Shown here one piece after another: positions 48,086-57,874 of a DNA stretch of 64,000 nt; within the stretch, counting starts at the first letter, position 1, and each line of letters starts with the position of its first letter. This DNA is from Caballeronia sp. M1242 (lineage in GTDB: Bacteria > Pseudomonadota > Gammaproteobacteria > Burkholderiales > Burkholderiaceae). A program made the position numbers and the translations under genes. The stretch lies in the NCBI RefSeq assembly GCF_017220215.1, contig NZ_CP071129.1:620001-684000 (forward strand). Reading direction: 5' to 3'. The notes beneath the pieces were generated by a model, which ran no database searches, was not told where the DNA came from, and saw only the letters and a list, made by a program, of their open reading frames with translations.

Positions 48086-49015
48086 TTAGTCGAGAATGAA
48101 GTGGCGAGAAGGCGAGACCGGCTTCGGCGCGAGAGCAAACTCCGGATCGGCGGCCATGTCATGCAGCGCCGCTTCGAGCGTCGCGCACATCGCATTCAGC
48201 GCCAGGTCGTTTTCTTCCTGCCCGAACGGGTCTTCGATCTGCGCGGCAATCGCCTCCAGCGCCATGAACGCATACGCCACCAGCAGCGAGAAGAGCGGCG
48301 TCAACAGGCCCGCGCCATCGACGAGGCCGAACGGCAGCAGCACGCAGAACAGATAGATCGTGCGGTGAATCATCACCGAGTACGAGAACGGCAGCGGCGT
48401 GGTCGCGATGCGCTCGCACCCGCCGATTACGTCGGAAAGCGCGTTCAGGTTGTGCTGAATCGCGAGCATCGCATAACCGTCGATCGCGCCTTCCCGCCTG
48501 CGCTCGGCCACCCATTCGCCGAGCAAGAGCAGGATGAGCGCAGGCCGATACTTCGCTGCCGCCGCGCGCGCATGCAAATCGGATGGCAGTCGCAGCGCGA
48601 GATCCGTCAGCGCGTCGGTGCCGCGCAGTTGATGTCGAAGCGCATGCGCCAAGGCCCCGAGCGCCGCGAGAAAACGACGCGAATGACCGGGCTCGCGTGG
48701 CTCCGGCAACGAGAGCACTTGCTGCGCGAGCGCGCGCGACGTATTGAGCAGCGCGCCCCAGAGCTTGCGGCCCTCCCACCAACGCTCGTAGCTCGCGCTG
48801 TTGCGAAAGCCGAGAAAGACGGCGAGCGCGATACCCACGAGCGCGAACGGCGGCGTGCCGAGCCCGATCGGATAGTGGCGCATGTGATCGTGCATGAAGA
48901 TCGCCGCCACCGACAGCGCGAAGATCAGCGCAAGGCGCGGCAGCAGTTGCGGGAGCACCGAGCCGCGCCACACGAACAGGAGTCGGAACCAGTTGAGCCT
49001 GGGGCGGATGATCAT
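48086..49015 (-). CDS. Bestrophin-family membrane protein
   Basis: A 309-residue inner-membrane protein of the bacterial bestrophin family, putative anion channels. The family pattern is clear: MIIRPRLNWFRLLFVWRGSV at the start, FLGFRNSASYERWWEGRKLWG, GCERIATTPLPFSYSVMIHRT and EIEDPFG-type segment QIEDPFGQEEND. I start at ATG 49015; the frame is open to 49258, but that part is Arg/Ser-rich and the domain begins exactly here. It is divergent from the LPMO gene. Confidence 0.88.
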   Translation of the reverse strand: MIIRPRLNWFRLLFVWRGSVLPQLLPRLALIFALSVAAIFMHDHMRHYPIGLGTPPFALVGIALAVFLGFRNSASYERWWEGRKLWGALLNTSRALAQQVLSLPEPREPGHSRRFLAALGALAHALRHQLRGTDALTDLALRLPSDLHARAAAAKYRPALILLLLGEWVAERRREGAIDGYAMLAIQHNLNALSDVIGGCERIATTPLPFSYSVMIHRTIYLFCVLLPFGLVDGAGLLTPLFSLLVAYAFMALEAIAAQIEDPFGQEENDLALNAMCATLEAALHDMAADPEFALAPKPVSPSRHFILD

Positions 49016-49375
49016 GTTTGGGGTCAACTCTCGGAATGAATGACGACGCGGCCTGGCGCAGCGGGACATCCATTCTAAGTCAGCGCGCCGCCGTATCGGG
49101 ATGTTGAAACTATCGGTCCCGAGTGCGTTCGCCTGCAATGAATCGACTCGCGGCGCGATACCGCGCGACTGATGCGCCGCGCGAGTCGATGACGGTCCTT
49201 CTCGACGTCTTCGTGCTAACGCCTCGTTCGAGCACCTACTAGAATGAAAGGCAGCCAAATTCAGCTGCAGCTATTAAGTTAGGTATTCGAAATAAATTCG
49301 CCGATGATTGCGGCGATGAACGAATCGCGACACCTTTCGAGAAGCCATTCTGCCGACAACAACAAGGAGGCATTC
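49016..49375. other. Divergent intergenic region, bestrophin / LPMO
   Basis: No gene seen. It holds a large inverted repeat at 49142-49190 and an AT-rich stretch at about 49258-49300 before the LPMO gene. That AT-rich stretch is a plausible promoter or operator zone for the chitin locus, but I find no clear -35/-10 pair. Confidence 0.45.
49142..49190. repeat. Large inverted repeat upstream of the LPMO gene
   Basis: ATCGACTCGCG at 49142-49152 and its exact complement at 49180-49190 flank a 27-base centre. The centre holds a smaller GCGCG/CGCGC pair. It could form a branched hairpin or a protein-binding site. Confidence 0.55.
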
Positions 49376-50833
49376 ATGCTCGCAGTCAGGCGCAACGTGT
49401 TTCTGGTGCTGGTTCCCCTTTCTGTTCCGTGTGCCGTATCGGCGCACGGGACACTCGAGACGCCGCTGAGCCGCGTGTATTCGTGCTACCTCGAAGGGCC
49501 TGAAAATCCGAAGTCCGCCGCATGCCAGGCGGCAGTGGCTGTCGCGGGGCCGGCTTTCCTGTACGACTGGGCGGGCGTCAACCAGTTACCTAATGGCGAT
49601 CACAAGGCGTTCGTGCCGGATGGGCATCTATGCAGCGGCAACAAGTCCAACTACTACGGACTGGACCTCGCCCGCAACGACTGGCCTGCGACCTCGATCG
49701 CCGCCGATCTCAGCGGCAACTTCACGTTCGTCTGGAATGCAACGGCGCCGCACGTCACGCGGTACTTCCAGTTCTACATGACGAACGACAACTACGACTT
49801 CAATCAGCCGCTGAAATGGTCCGATCTCGACAGCAAGCCGTTTTGCGAAATCAACAACGTCACGCTCGACAACGGCCGCTACAAGATGCAGTGCAAACTG
49901 CCAGCGGGGAAGACGGGCAAGCGCATCGTCTACGTGATCTGGCAGCGCAACGACAGCGCAGAGGCGTTTTATGCATGCACGGACGTGGTCATCAACGGAG
50001 TCAAGTCGACGTGGCGCGAGTTGCGCCCCGTGCCCACGACCGCGCAGAACCAGCCGGCCGGCATGAAGATCACCCTGCGCGTATTCGACCCGGACGGTCA
50101 CGATCTCGAATCGATCAGCTACACCGTCACGACTCAGACCACGAACGCCGCGGACTGGATGTATGCGATGGCAACGACCATCAACAACCAGTCGAAGCGA
50201 GTGCACGTGGGTTTGATCGATAACAACGGCAATATCGTGCCGCAGAAGGAGCCGTCGGCTAACCGGATCTATGTCGATGGTCCGACGGACTACACCTTCA
50301 TGGTGGACTACACCGGCTCGGCGACACCCGCGCCGTCTCCGACACCGACTCCATCTCCATCTCCATCTCCGGCACCCGCACCGGCACCAGCACCGGCACC
50401 GACACCGACGCCATCTCCGGCACCGACGCCCGCACCGGCGCCGGCACCAGCACCAGCACCCGCACCAGCACCGACGCCCGCACCTTCGCCGAGCGCGGGC
50501 GGCACATGCGCGGTGCCGTGGCAGGCGGGCACCATCTACAAGTCGAAGGAACAGGTCTCGGCCAACGGACACAACTACACCGCGCGCTGGGAAAACGGCG
50601 ACAACCCGGTTACCAACTCCGGCAGCGGCAAGGCCTGGCAGGACCTCGGCACATGTTCGGGACAAACGTCACTATCGTGCGCGGCGCCCTGGAGCGCGAG
50701 CAAGACCTACGCGAACGCCGGAACCACCGTGAGTTACAACGGCTCCAACTATCGCAACAAGTGGTGGTCGGCCAATATCGATCCAGCGACGAACTCCGAC
50801 GGCGCATGGGAGAAGATCGGACCGTGCAAGTGA
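49376..50833 (+). CDS. Secreted AA10 lytic polysaccharide monooxygenase with two chitin-binding modules
   Basis: Copper enzyme that breaks glycosidic bonds oxidatively in crystalline chitin (or cellulose). The 485-residue product has a signal peptide (1-23) cut just before His24, which becomes the N-terminal histidine of the copper brace. His126 (in APHVTRYFQFYMT) is the second ligand and Phe198 (EAFYACTDV) the axial residue. A second beta domain follows (about 220-312, GbpA-like), then a Pro/Thr/Ser/Ala linker (about 316-374) and two CBM5/12 modules (about 378-427 and 435-484). AAGGAGG five bases before ATG 49376 is a strong start. Linked chitinases and a type II system indicate export and a chitin substrate. 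Confidence 0.92.
   Translation: MLAVRRNVFLVLVPLSVPCAVSAHGTLETPLSRVYSCYLEGPENPKSAACQAAVAVAGPAFLYDWAGVNQLPNGDHKAFVPDGHLCSGNKSNYYGLDLARNDWPATSIAADLSGNFTFVWNATAPHVTRYFQFYMTNDNYDFNQPLKWSDLDSKPFCEINNVTLDNGRYKMQCKLPAGKTGKRIVYVIWQRNDSAEAFYACTDVVINGVKSTWRELRPVPTTAQNQPAGMKITLRVFDPDGHDLESISYTVTTQTTNAADWMYAMATTINNQSKRVHVGLIDNNGNIVPQKEPSANRIYVDGPTDYTFMVDYTGSATPAPSPTPTPSPSPSPAPAPAPAPAPTPTPSPAPTPAPAPAPAPAPAPAPTPAPSPSAGGTCAVPWQAGTIYKSKEQVSANGHNYTARWENGDNPVTNSGSGKAWQDLGTCSGQTSLSCAAPWSASKTYANAGTTVSYNGSNYRNKWWSANIDPATNSDGAWEKIGPCK
50325..50500. repeat. Low-complexity linker repeat in the LPMO gene
   Basis: Dense repeats of six-base units (CCNGCA / CCGACN type) encode a Pro-Ala/Thr/Ser linker. Units are whole codons, so copy-number changes would alter linker length without breaking the frame. 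Confidence 0.8.
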
Positions 50834-50878
50834 ATCCGAAGGGCGCGGCGCGCGGGGGAAGCGTCCCGCGCGATGCGC

Positions 50879-51778
50879 TTACTGCTGCGCCCGAAAGCGT
50901 TCGCGTCGAATCCATTTCGTCGCAATCCATTTCTCGCCCTGTTCGACGGGCGTGCCGGCATGCAGCGTCTTCGGATCGCTCTGGCCCAATTCGTTCAGGT
51001 ATTCGAAATAGAGCGCGCAGCCGCGCCGCGGATGTATCGTGAGTCCGGCGGCCGGAAATGTGGTGTCGCCGCCGCGCGCCGGTTCGTTGAGATAGAGAAT
51101 GACTGTCGCCACGCGCTGTCCGCCGCGCTGCATGTGGTGCCGGCTGCCGGCCTGCTCCTCGGGAAAATAGTCGAAATGCGGACGATATTCGCCGCCGACG
51201 CCGTAACGAAGAATATGAAGGTCCTCGCCGTTCTCGGCGGGCTGTTGGAACAGTTCCGCGAGCCGCCGGTCGATGGTGCCGACAAGCGCATCCGTCGATG
51301 CATTGACGAACGCGCCTTCGCTCTGGCGTTCGTCGATGGTGATTTCGTTGCCCGAATCCGGATCGACGACGGACGAGCGTCGCACCCGTTCGCGACCGAT
51401 CTCGATGAGACGGTCGCATTCGTCGTGCGTGAGCACATTGGCAAGCAGCGCGACGACGGGCTGTGCGCAACTCAAGAGCTTGGGCGCTTCGCAGTCGCTC
51501 GCCACGAGCACGCGGCCGGGTGGCAGCATCGGCGTGCCGTAGACGTAGCCGGAAGCGTCGGCGGCGTCGGCGGCATCGGCGGCAGCGGCGGCAGCGTCGG
51601 CAGCGGGCGTGTCGAACGCATCACCCGCGAGATGACGCGCGAGAATCAGCCGCGCGGTGTTCGGATGGAAATCCGCGGCGACCATGGCGTCGATCAGCGA
51701 TTGATGCGTGCAACCGCGATGAATGTTCTGGTCCAGCCACGTTTTCCACGCGGCGTCGAAGCGGGGAAGGGAGTTCAT
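50879..51778 (-). CDS. Prolyl-4-hydroxylase-like 2OG-Fe(II) oxygenase
   Basis: A 299-residue dioxygenase that should hydroxylate a protein or peptide using 2-oxoglutarate and iron. The double-stranded beta-helix carries the iron ligands His201 and Asp203 (RPHFDYF) and His273 (TLHAG), and Lys283 (GEKW) for the 2-oxoglutarate carboxylate. The N-terminal 95 residues form a separate helical region, followed by an Ala/Asp-repeat linker (about 59-75) encoded by a GGC/GTC-type DNA repeat. No signal peptide. Target unknown; proline-rich linkers of the nearby secreted enzymes are an attractive but unproven substrate. Convergent with the LPMO gene. Confidence 0.85.
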   Translation of the reverse strand: MNSLPRFDAAWKTWLDQNIHRGCTHQSLIDAMVAADFHPNTARLILARHLAGDAFDTPAADAAAAAADAADAADASGYVYGTPMLPPGRVLVASDCEAPKLLSCAQPVVALLANVLTHDECDRLIEIGRERVRRSSVVDPDSGNEITIDERQSEGAFVNASTDALVGTIDRRLAELFQQPAENGEDLHILRYGVGGEYRPHFDYFPEEQAGSRHHMQRGGQRVATVILYLNEPARGGDTTFPAAGLTIHPRRGCALYFEYLNELGQSDPKTLHAGTPVEQGEKWIATKWIRRERFRAQQ

Positions 51779-51793
51779 GGCAGCCTGTCGGGA

Positions 51794-52648
51794 ATGACGG
51801 AACGCCCATTCATCGAAGCACAAAAGCGCGCGCGTCACAACGATCCTCTTGAAACAGCGCGCGGCATATTTCGAGCGTGCGTGGTCGCCTGCGCGACGTG
51901 CGCTTGCCACGCGCACGCGGCGAGCATGCTCCGCTGCGAGTCCGACGACAACGCGGTGAGCTACGTCACCGAGCGCATCGAACACGCGCGATGCACGCGT
52001 TTGCCGATGAACTGGCGCGAGCCGGCGTCGTCGGCGCCGAGCGCGTCTTCGCCTGTCGTGCCGCGCCCCGTCGCGTTGCGGCGGCGCGAAGCCACGGCGC
52101 GCATCTACAGCTACATCGAGAATGGCGTGCGGCACTATCTCACGCGCAAGCCGGAAGGTATCGAGGCAAGCGTGTCGGTGATCGAGCTGCATTTCATCGA
52201 GACCTGCAACTTGTGCGAGGCCGCCGACGTGAACGTCGCCGCGCTTTCGCTCGACACGCGTGCATACGAACGCGAGATCGACGCGGCGGCGGCATCGTTC
52301 GGCGTGGATCGCGCGCTGGTGCGAGCCGTGATTCACGCGGAATCCGGGTATCGCGCCGACGCCATCTCGGGAAAAGGCGCGCAGGGTCTCATGCAACTGA
52401 TGCCGGCGACGGCGGCGCGCTTCCAGGTCGAAGACGCGTTCGACGCGGCGCAGAACATTCGCGGCGGCGTGCGCTATCTCGCCTGGCTCTTGCGGCGCTT
52501 TCACGGCGACATCGACCGGACGCTGGCCGCGTACAACAGCGGAGAGGGCGCGGTCGCGCGTTACGACGGCGTGCCGCCTTACGCCGAGACTGAGGCGTAC
52601 GTGTCGCGCGTGAAAATTCTAGTGGATCGTTATCGCGCCGCGCGCTAG
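51794..52648 (+). CDS. Exported lytic transglycosylase (SLT family)
   Basis: A 284-residue protein with a Cys-rich hydrophobic export signal (about 24-43) and a C-terminal SLT domain that cuts peptidoglycan. The catalytic glutamate is Glu183 (HAESGYRADAISGKGAQGLM), followed by QLMPATA and AYNSGEG. The middle part has four extra cysteines (ESDDNAVSY.., CNLCEAAD). The ATG at 51794 is only 15 bases from the divergent oxygenase start and has no good ribosome binding site, so a later start is possible. SLT enzymes often open the wall for secretion machines, which fits the secretion operon nearby. Confidence 0.83.
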   Translation: MTERPFIEAQKRARHNDPLETARGIFRACVVACATCACHAHAASMLRCESDDNAVSYVTERIEHARCTRLPMNWREPASSAPSASSPVVPRPVALRRREATARIYSYIENGVRHYLTRKPEGIEASVSVIELHFIETCNLCEAADVNVAALSLDTRAYEREIDAAAASFGVDRALVRAVIHAESGYRADAISGKGAQGLMQLMPATAARFQVEDAFDAAQNIRGGVRYLAWLLRRFHGDIDRTLAAYNSGEGAVARYDGVPPYAETEAYVSRVKILVDRYRAAR

Positions 52649-52692
52649 CCGTACTTCCGATTCGTCTTCTCGAACGCGCGGCGCGTCGCGTC

Positions 52693-54564
<1,872 letters not shown>

Positions 54565-54597
54565 CTCGGTCCTCCACACGCGAACGCCCGGCGTCCA

Positions 54598-55080
54598 TCA
54601 ACGCCGGGTCATGCCTCTGTCGGGGAAGTGGGTGAACTTCCACTCCGAATAGCTCGTCTGCGTCGCGAAGCTCGCGTCGCTGTCGGAAAATCCGTCCTTC
54701 TTGAGCGGCGCTTCCGTCGATGCGCTGTAGACGCCGTACAGTTCGCCGCCCGGCCCGCGCACGGTCTGCCACTCGCCGCCGGTCATCGGATCGTCATAGG
54801 CCTGGCGCAGATAGCGCCGCACGAACGACGCGCGCGGATCGCGCGTCAGGTCTTTCAAATCCCTCGGGAACGCACCGCCCTTGTCCGCCTTGACATAGGC
54901 TTCGATGGCCGCGCGTATCGCGTCGCCGCGACGCAGAAGCTCGTCTTCTTTCGCGCGCTGCGCCTGCGTGCTCCAGACCTCGCCGACCTTCATCAGACAG
55001 ATGCTGATGAGCGCCACGGACATGAGCGCCCACAACATGCCGAAGCCGCCTTGCCTACCACGCGCTGTAATCGGTCCCAT
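54598..55080 (-). CDS. Pseudopilin-like protein lacking Glu5
   Basis: A 160-residue minor pseudopilin candidate. A basic lead (MGPITARGRQGG) ends in Gly before Phe1, followed by a hydrophobic helix (about 13-32). Position 5 is Trp instead of the usual Glu, a trait of GspK-type tip pseudopilins, but it is much shorter than GspK (about 300). The rest has the ELLRRGDAIRAAIEAYVKA helix and DPRASFVRRYLRQAYDDPMTGGEW segment of GspG-like proteins. It overlaps the preceding pseudopilin gene by 26 bases and lies just before the GH19 gene. Confidence 0.8.
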   Translation of the reverse strand: MGPITARGRQGGFGMLWALMSVALISICLMKVGEVWSTQAQRAKEDELLRRGDAIRAAIEAYVKADKGGAFPRDLKDLTRDPRASFVRRYLRQAYDDPMTGGEWQTVRGPGGELYGVYSASTEAPLKKDGFSDSDASFATQTSYSEWKFTHFPDRGMTRR

Positions 55081-55432
55081 CTTTCGCCTTGCCTTTCGCG
55101 CCGCTTCGCACGTTGTAGACGCCCGGCGTGCCGTCGGCGGGCTGCTCGACCGTCCACGTCGCGCGGCTCATGGAAACCGGGTCCAGCGGAATCTCGCGCA
55201 GATAGTGCTTCTGCACCAGTTCGTCGAGCGATTGCGGATAGCGGCCCTGATCCGCGCGAAAGTGGTCGATGGAATCGCGCATGGCGGCGAGATTCTCGTG
55301 CAGCACGGTTTCCTTTGCCTTGTCCGCCTGGCCGAAGTAGCGCGGCACGACGACCGTGAGCAGCGTCGCGATGATCGCCAGCACGACGAGCAGCTCGATG
55401 AGGGTGAACGCGCGACGCAGCTTTCCGAGCAT
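55055..55432 (-). CDS. GspG-like pseudopilin with Ala at the -1 site
   Basis: A 125-residue type II pseudopilin. The short basic lead MLGKLRRA precedes FTLIELLVVLAIIATLL, so Glu5 is present, but the residue before the cleavage site is Ala, where prepilin peptidase normally needs Gly. The C-terminal domain resembles GspG (YPQSLDELVQKHYLREIPLDP). The ATG at 55432 overlaps the upstream stop (TGATG) and has GGAG six bases before it; an ATG at 55438 is an alternative. Confidence 0.85.
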   Translation of the reverse strand: MLGKLRRAFTLIELLVVLAIIATLLTVVVPRYFGQADKAKETVLHENLAAMRDSIDHFRADQGRYPQSLDELVQKHYLREIPLDPVSMSRATWTVEQPADGTPGVYNVRSGAKGKAKDGTDYSAW

Positions 55433-55905
55433 CACCATCTCCTGTAGGGGACGCCGTTGAGCCCCGTGCCTTCCGAAAGCGAATAGACGTCGTAGACATC
55501 GTCGCCTTCGGCGGGCGATTCCGCGTCGCTCGCGTAGCTGCGCTTGCCCCACGTCGCTTCGTCGGAACGGCTTGGGCAGTCGCACAACGGATCGCGCGGC
55601 ACGCGCCGCAGGAAGTAGATGCGCGCGTGCGTCGGATTGGTCTTGTCGACCACGCCTTCGACGAGGGTCTCGAGTTTCGGCGGATAGCCCGAATCGCCCG
55701 GCGCGCGATCCATCTTTCCTTCATCGCCGGCTTTCTTGTACGCGTCGATCGCGTCACGAATGCTCCACAGCGCCCGACGCAGCTCGTCTTCCCGCTGATG
55801 CTGGGCCGCGACCTGGACGAGCGGAGCCGCGACCATCGCGAGCGCGGCGAGAATCGCGAGCGTCACCAGCAGTTCGATGATCGTGAAGCCTCGTTGCATC
55901 GTCAT
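55432..55905 (-). CDS. GspG/GspH-like pseudopilin
   Basis: A 157-residue pseudopilin: MTMQRG then FTIIELLVTLAILAALAMV, with normal Gly(-1) and Glu5. The soluble domain has the GspG-like YPPKLETLVEGVV and RIYFLRRVPRDPLCD segments and two close cysteines (CDC). It follows the secretin gene by 16 bases and is coupled to the next pseudopilin. Long open frame upstream is secretin shadow. Confidence 0.87.
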   Translation of the reverse strand: MTMQRGFTIIELLVTLAILAALAMVAAPLVQVAAQHQREDELRRALWSIRDAIDAYKKAGDEGKMDRAPGDSGYPPKLETLVEGVVDKTNPTHARIYFLRRVPRDPLCDCPSRSDEATWGKRSYASDAESPAEGDDVYDVYSLSEGTGLNGVPYRRW

Positions 55906-55921
55906 CGGCTCATGTCGGAGT

Positions 55922-57874
55922 TCAAGGCTGCGTGGGCCGCGGCGTATCGGGCGCGTCGGGCGCATCGGGCGCGTCGGCCGGCGATACGCGCGGCAAAGGC
56001 GGCGGCAACACGCTCGCGGGCTGCGGCGGCTGCGGCGGCTGCGGCGGCTGAGGCTGAGGCGGCGGGGGCATCTGCGGCGCGACGGGCGGCGGCAGGCGCG
56101 CGGCCGCATTGCCACCGACGACATCGCGCTCGGTCGTGATGCGGCTTTCCGTGCCTGAATCGAATTGCACGACATTGCCCGCCGGCATTGCCTGACCGCG
56201 CACGATGCGCGGTGTGAGCAAGAGCACGAGCTCGGTCTCGTGAGCGTCGTTGGTGCGGTCGCCGAAGATACGATCGAGCACCGGAATGCGGCTCAGTCCC
56301 GGCAGCCCGCTCGCGGCGGCGCGCTCGTTGCGCTGTAACAGCCCGGCGAGCATCTGCGTTTCGTTGTTGCGCACGCTCATCACCGTATCCGCCGATCGCG
56401 TGCCGATCTGATAGGCGACGAGTCCAGTCGATGTCGTGATCGTATCGGTCACGTTCGACACTTCCATGTGCAGCTTCACCTGCACTTCGTCGTTGCCGGC
56501 GATCACCGGCGCGACTTCCAGCGACAGCCCGACATCCTGATAGTTGACGCTCTCCGAACTGAAGTTGCTCGACAGCGTGGTCGTCACCACCGGCAGACGA
56601 TCGCCGATCAGCACTTTCGCCTTCTCGCGGTTTCTCACGCGAATGCTCGGATTCGCCAGCGTGCGCGTCTTGCCCTGCGTCTGCAGAAAGTCGATGCCCA
56701 CCGGCCCGATGCGCACGAGCACATCGCTGCTGTTGAGGTTATGCAGTTGCTGGAGCGTGACGGTGTTCTGCGGCAGCGTGGTCTGATCGGCGGCGGTGCC
56801 GGACTGCAATCCGAACACGATGCTGTCCGGATACTGAATGCCCAGATGCAGCAAGTCGGACGACGACACTTCGAGAATCTGCGCATCGATCACGACTTCG
56901 GCGGGCGTCACGTCCAGCGCGCGGATAATGCGCTCGGCGACCTTGAGTGTCTCCGGCGCGTCGCGCATGACGATGGCGTTGGTGCGCTCGTCGAGCACGG
57001 CATCGCGCGTCTTGACCATCTGCTTGAGCACGCCGAGCACCTGCGCCGCGGACGAGTTCGTGAGATAGAAGGTGCGCACGACGAGGTCGCGGTACTCCGT
57101 TTCCTTGTCCGGCCGCTTCGGATAGATGAGGATCGCGTTGTCCCCCACGACCTTGCTCGAAAGCTGGTTCGCCTGGAGCACCATCGTGAGCACCTGTTTG
57201 ACGGGCGTGTTGCTGGCGTAGATGGTGGTCGGCGCGCTCGACTGCACGTCGTGGTCGAAGGTGAAGTTGAGCCCCGTGATGTTCGACATCAGTTCGAAGA
57301 TGCTGATGAGCGGCTGATCGCGAAATTGCACGGTGATCGGCTGATCCATGTCCTTGTTCAGCTTGGGCGCGAGATCGGCTGCTCGCGGCGTGAGCAGTTC
57401 GTCGCGCAGGCGCGCGGCGCGGGCGTTTTCCGGTTGCTTCGCGAGCGTGTCCGTGGCGATGGCGAGTGCCGCCTGCGGCTGTTCCATCCAGATCGACTCG
57501 GCGTATCGCAGCGCGCCGTCGATAGCCGCCTGCCGGTTTATCCACTCGATCAGCTCGCGAGGCTGATCGTCGCCGGGCGCGGCGGCCTGCGCACGGCGCG
57601 CCCACGCGAGCGCCTGCGCCGAGTCGCCCGCGCGGTACGCGACCGTCGCGCGTTGCAGGTATTCGGCCGACAGACGGCGTCGCAGGCCCATGTACCAGTT
57701 CCTGATCTCCAGATCGTCGGGATATTCCGCCGTCTGCTGCGCGAGCAGATCGAGCTGCGCATCGGGCGGCATGCCGGCGAGCCGATTCTGAAGGCCCTGG
57801 CGATGCAGTTCTCCCGCGCACGAGGTCAGAAGCGGCAGCAGCAGCCATACGGCCACGTCTTTCAGCCGGATCAT
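55922..57874 (-). CDS. gspD: Type II secretion secretin (GspD/PilQ-like lipoprotein)
   Basis: Outer-membrane channel of the secretion machine. The 650-residue product is a lipoprotein (lipobox LTSC, Cys19), so it may not need a separate pilotin. It has a helical TPR-like part (about 25-170), then STN/N0-type and one or two N-domains, and the secretin core with VLIGDRLPVVTTTL, QDVGLSLEVAPVI and LPGLSRIPVLDRIFG. It ends in a Pro-rich tail with repeated PQPPQPPQPP and DAPDAPDAP units. It is shorter in N-domains than classical GspD and closer in layout to PilQ. I start at ATG 57874, four bases into the overlap with the preceding gene. Confidence 0.9.
   Translation of the reverse strand: MIRLKDVAVWLLLPLLTSCAGELHRQGLQNRLAGMPPDAQLDLLAQQTAEYPDDLEIRNWYMGLRRRLSAEYLQRATVAYRAGDSAQALAWARRAQAAAPGDDQPRELIEWINRQAAIDGALRYAESIWMEQPQAALAIATDTLAKQPENARAARLRDELLTPRAADLAPKLNKDMDQPITVQFRDQPLISIFELMSNITGLNFTFDHDVQSSAPTTIYASNTPVKQVLTMVLQANQLSSKVVGDNAILIYPKRPDKETEYRDLVVRTFYLTNSSAAQVLGVLKQMVKTRDAVLDERTNAIVMRDAPETLKVAERIIRALDVTPAEVVIDAQILEVSSSDLLHLGIQYPDSIVFGLQSGTAADQTTLPQNTVTLQQLHNLNSSDVLVRIGPVGIDFLQTQGKTRTLANPSIRVRNREKAKVLIGDRLPVVTTTLSSNFSSESVNYQDVGLSLEVAPVIAGNDEVQVKLHMEVSNVTDTITTSTGLVAYQIGTRSADTVMSVRNNETQMLAGLLQRNERAAASGLPGLSRIPVLDRIFGDRTNDAHETELVLLLTPRIVRGQAMPAGNVVQFDSGTESRITTERDVVGGNAAARLPPPVAPQMPPPPQPQPPQPPQPPQPASVLPPPLPRVSPADAPDAPDAPDTPRPTQP

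Noticed and set aside
49016..49258. N-terminal extension of the bestrophin
   Set aside because: Arg/Ser-rich and unlike the family; the domain begins exactly at the ATG at 49015.
50325..50500. CRISPR-like or minisatellite array
   Set aside because: The repeat unit is six bases, in frame, and encodes a Pro/Ala/Thr linker; there are no spacers.
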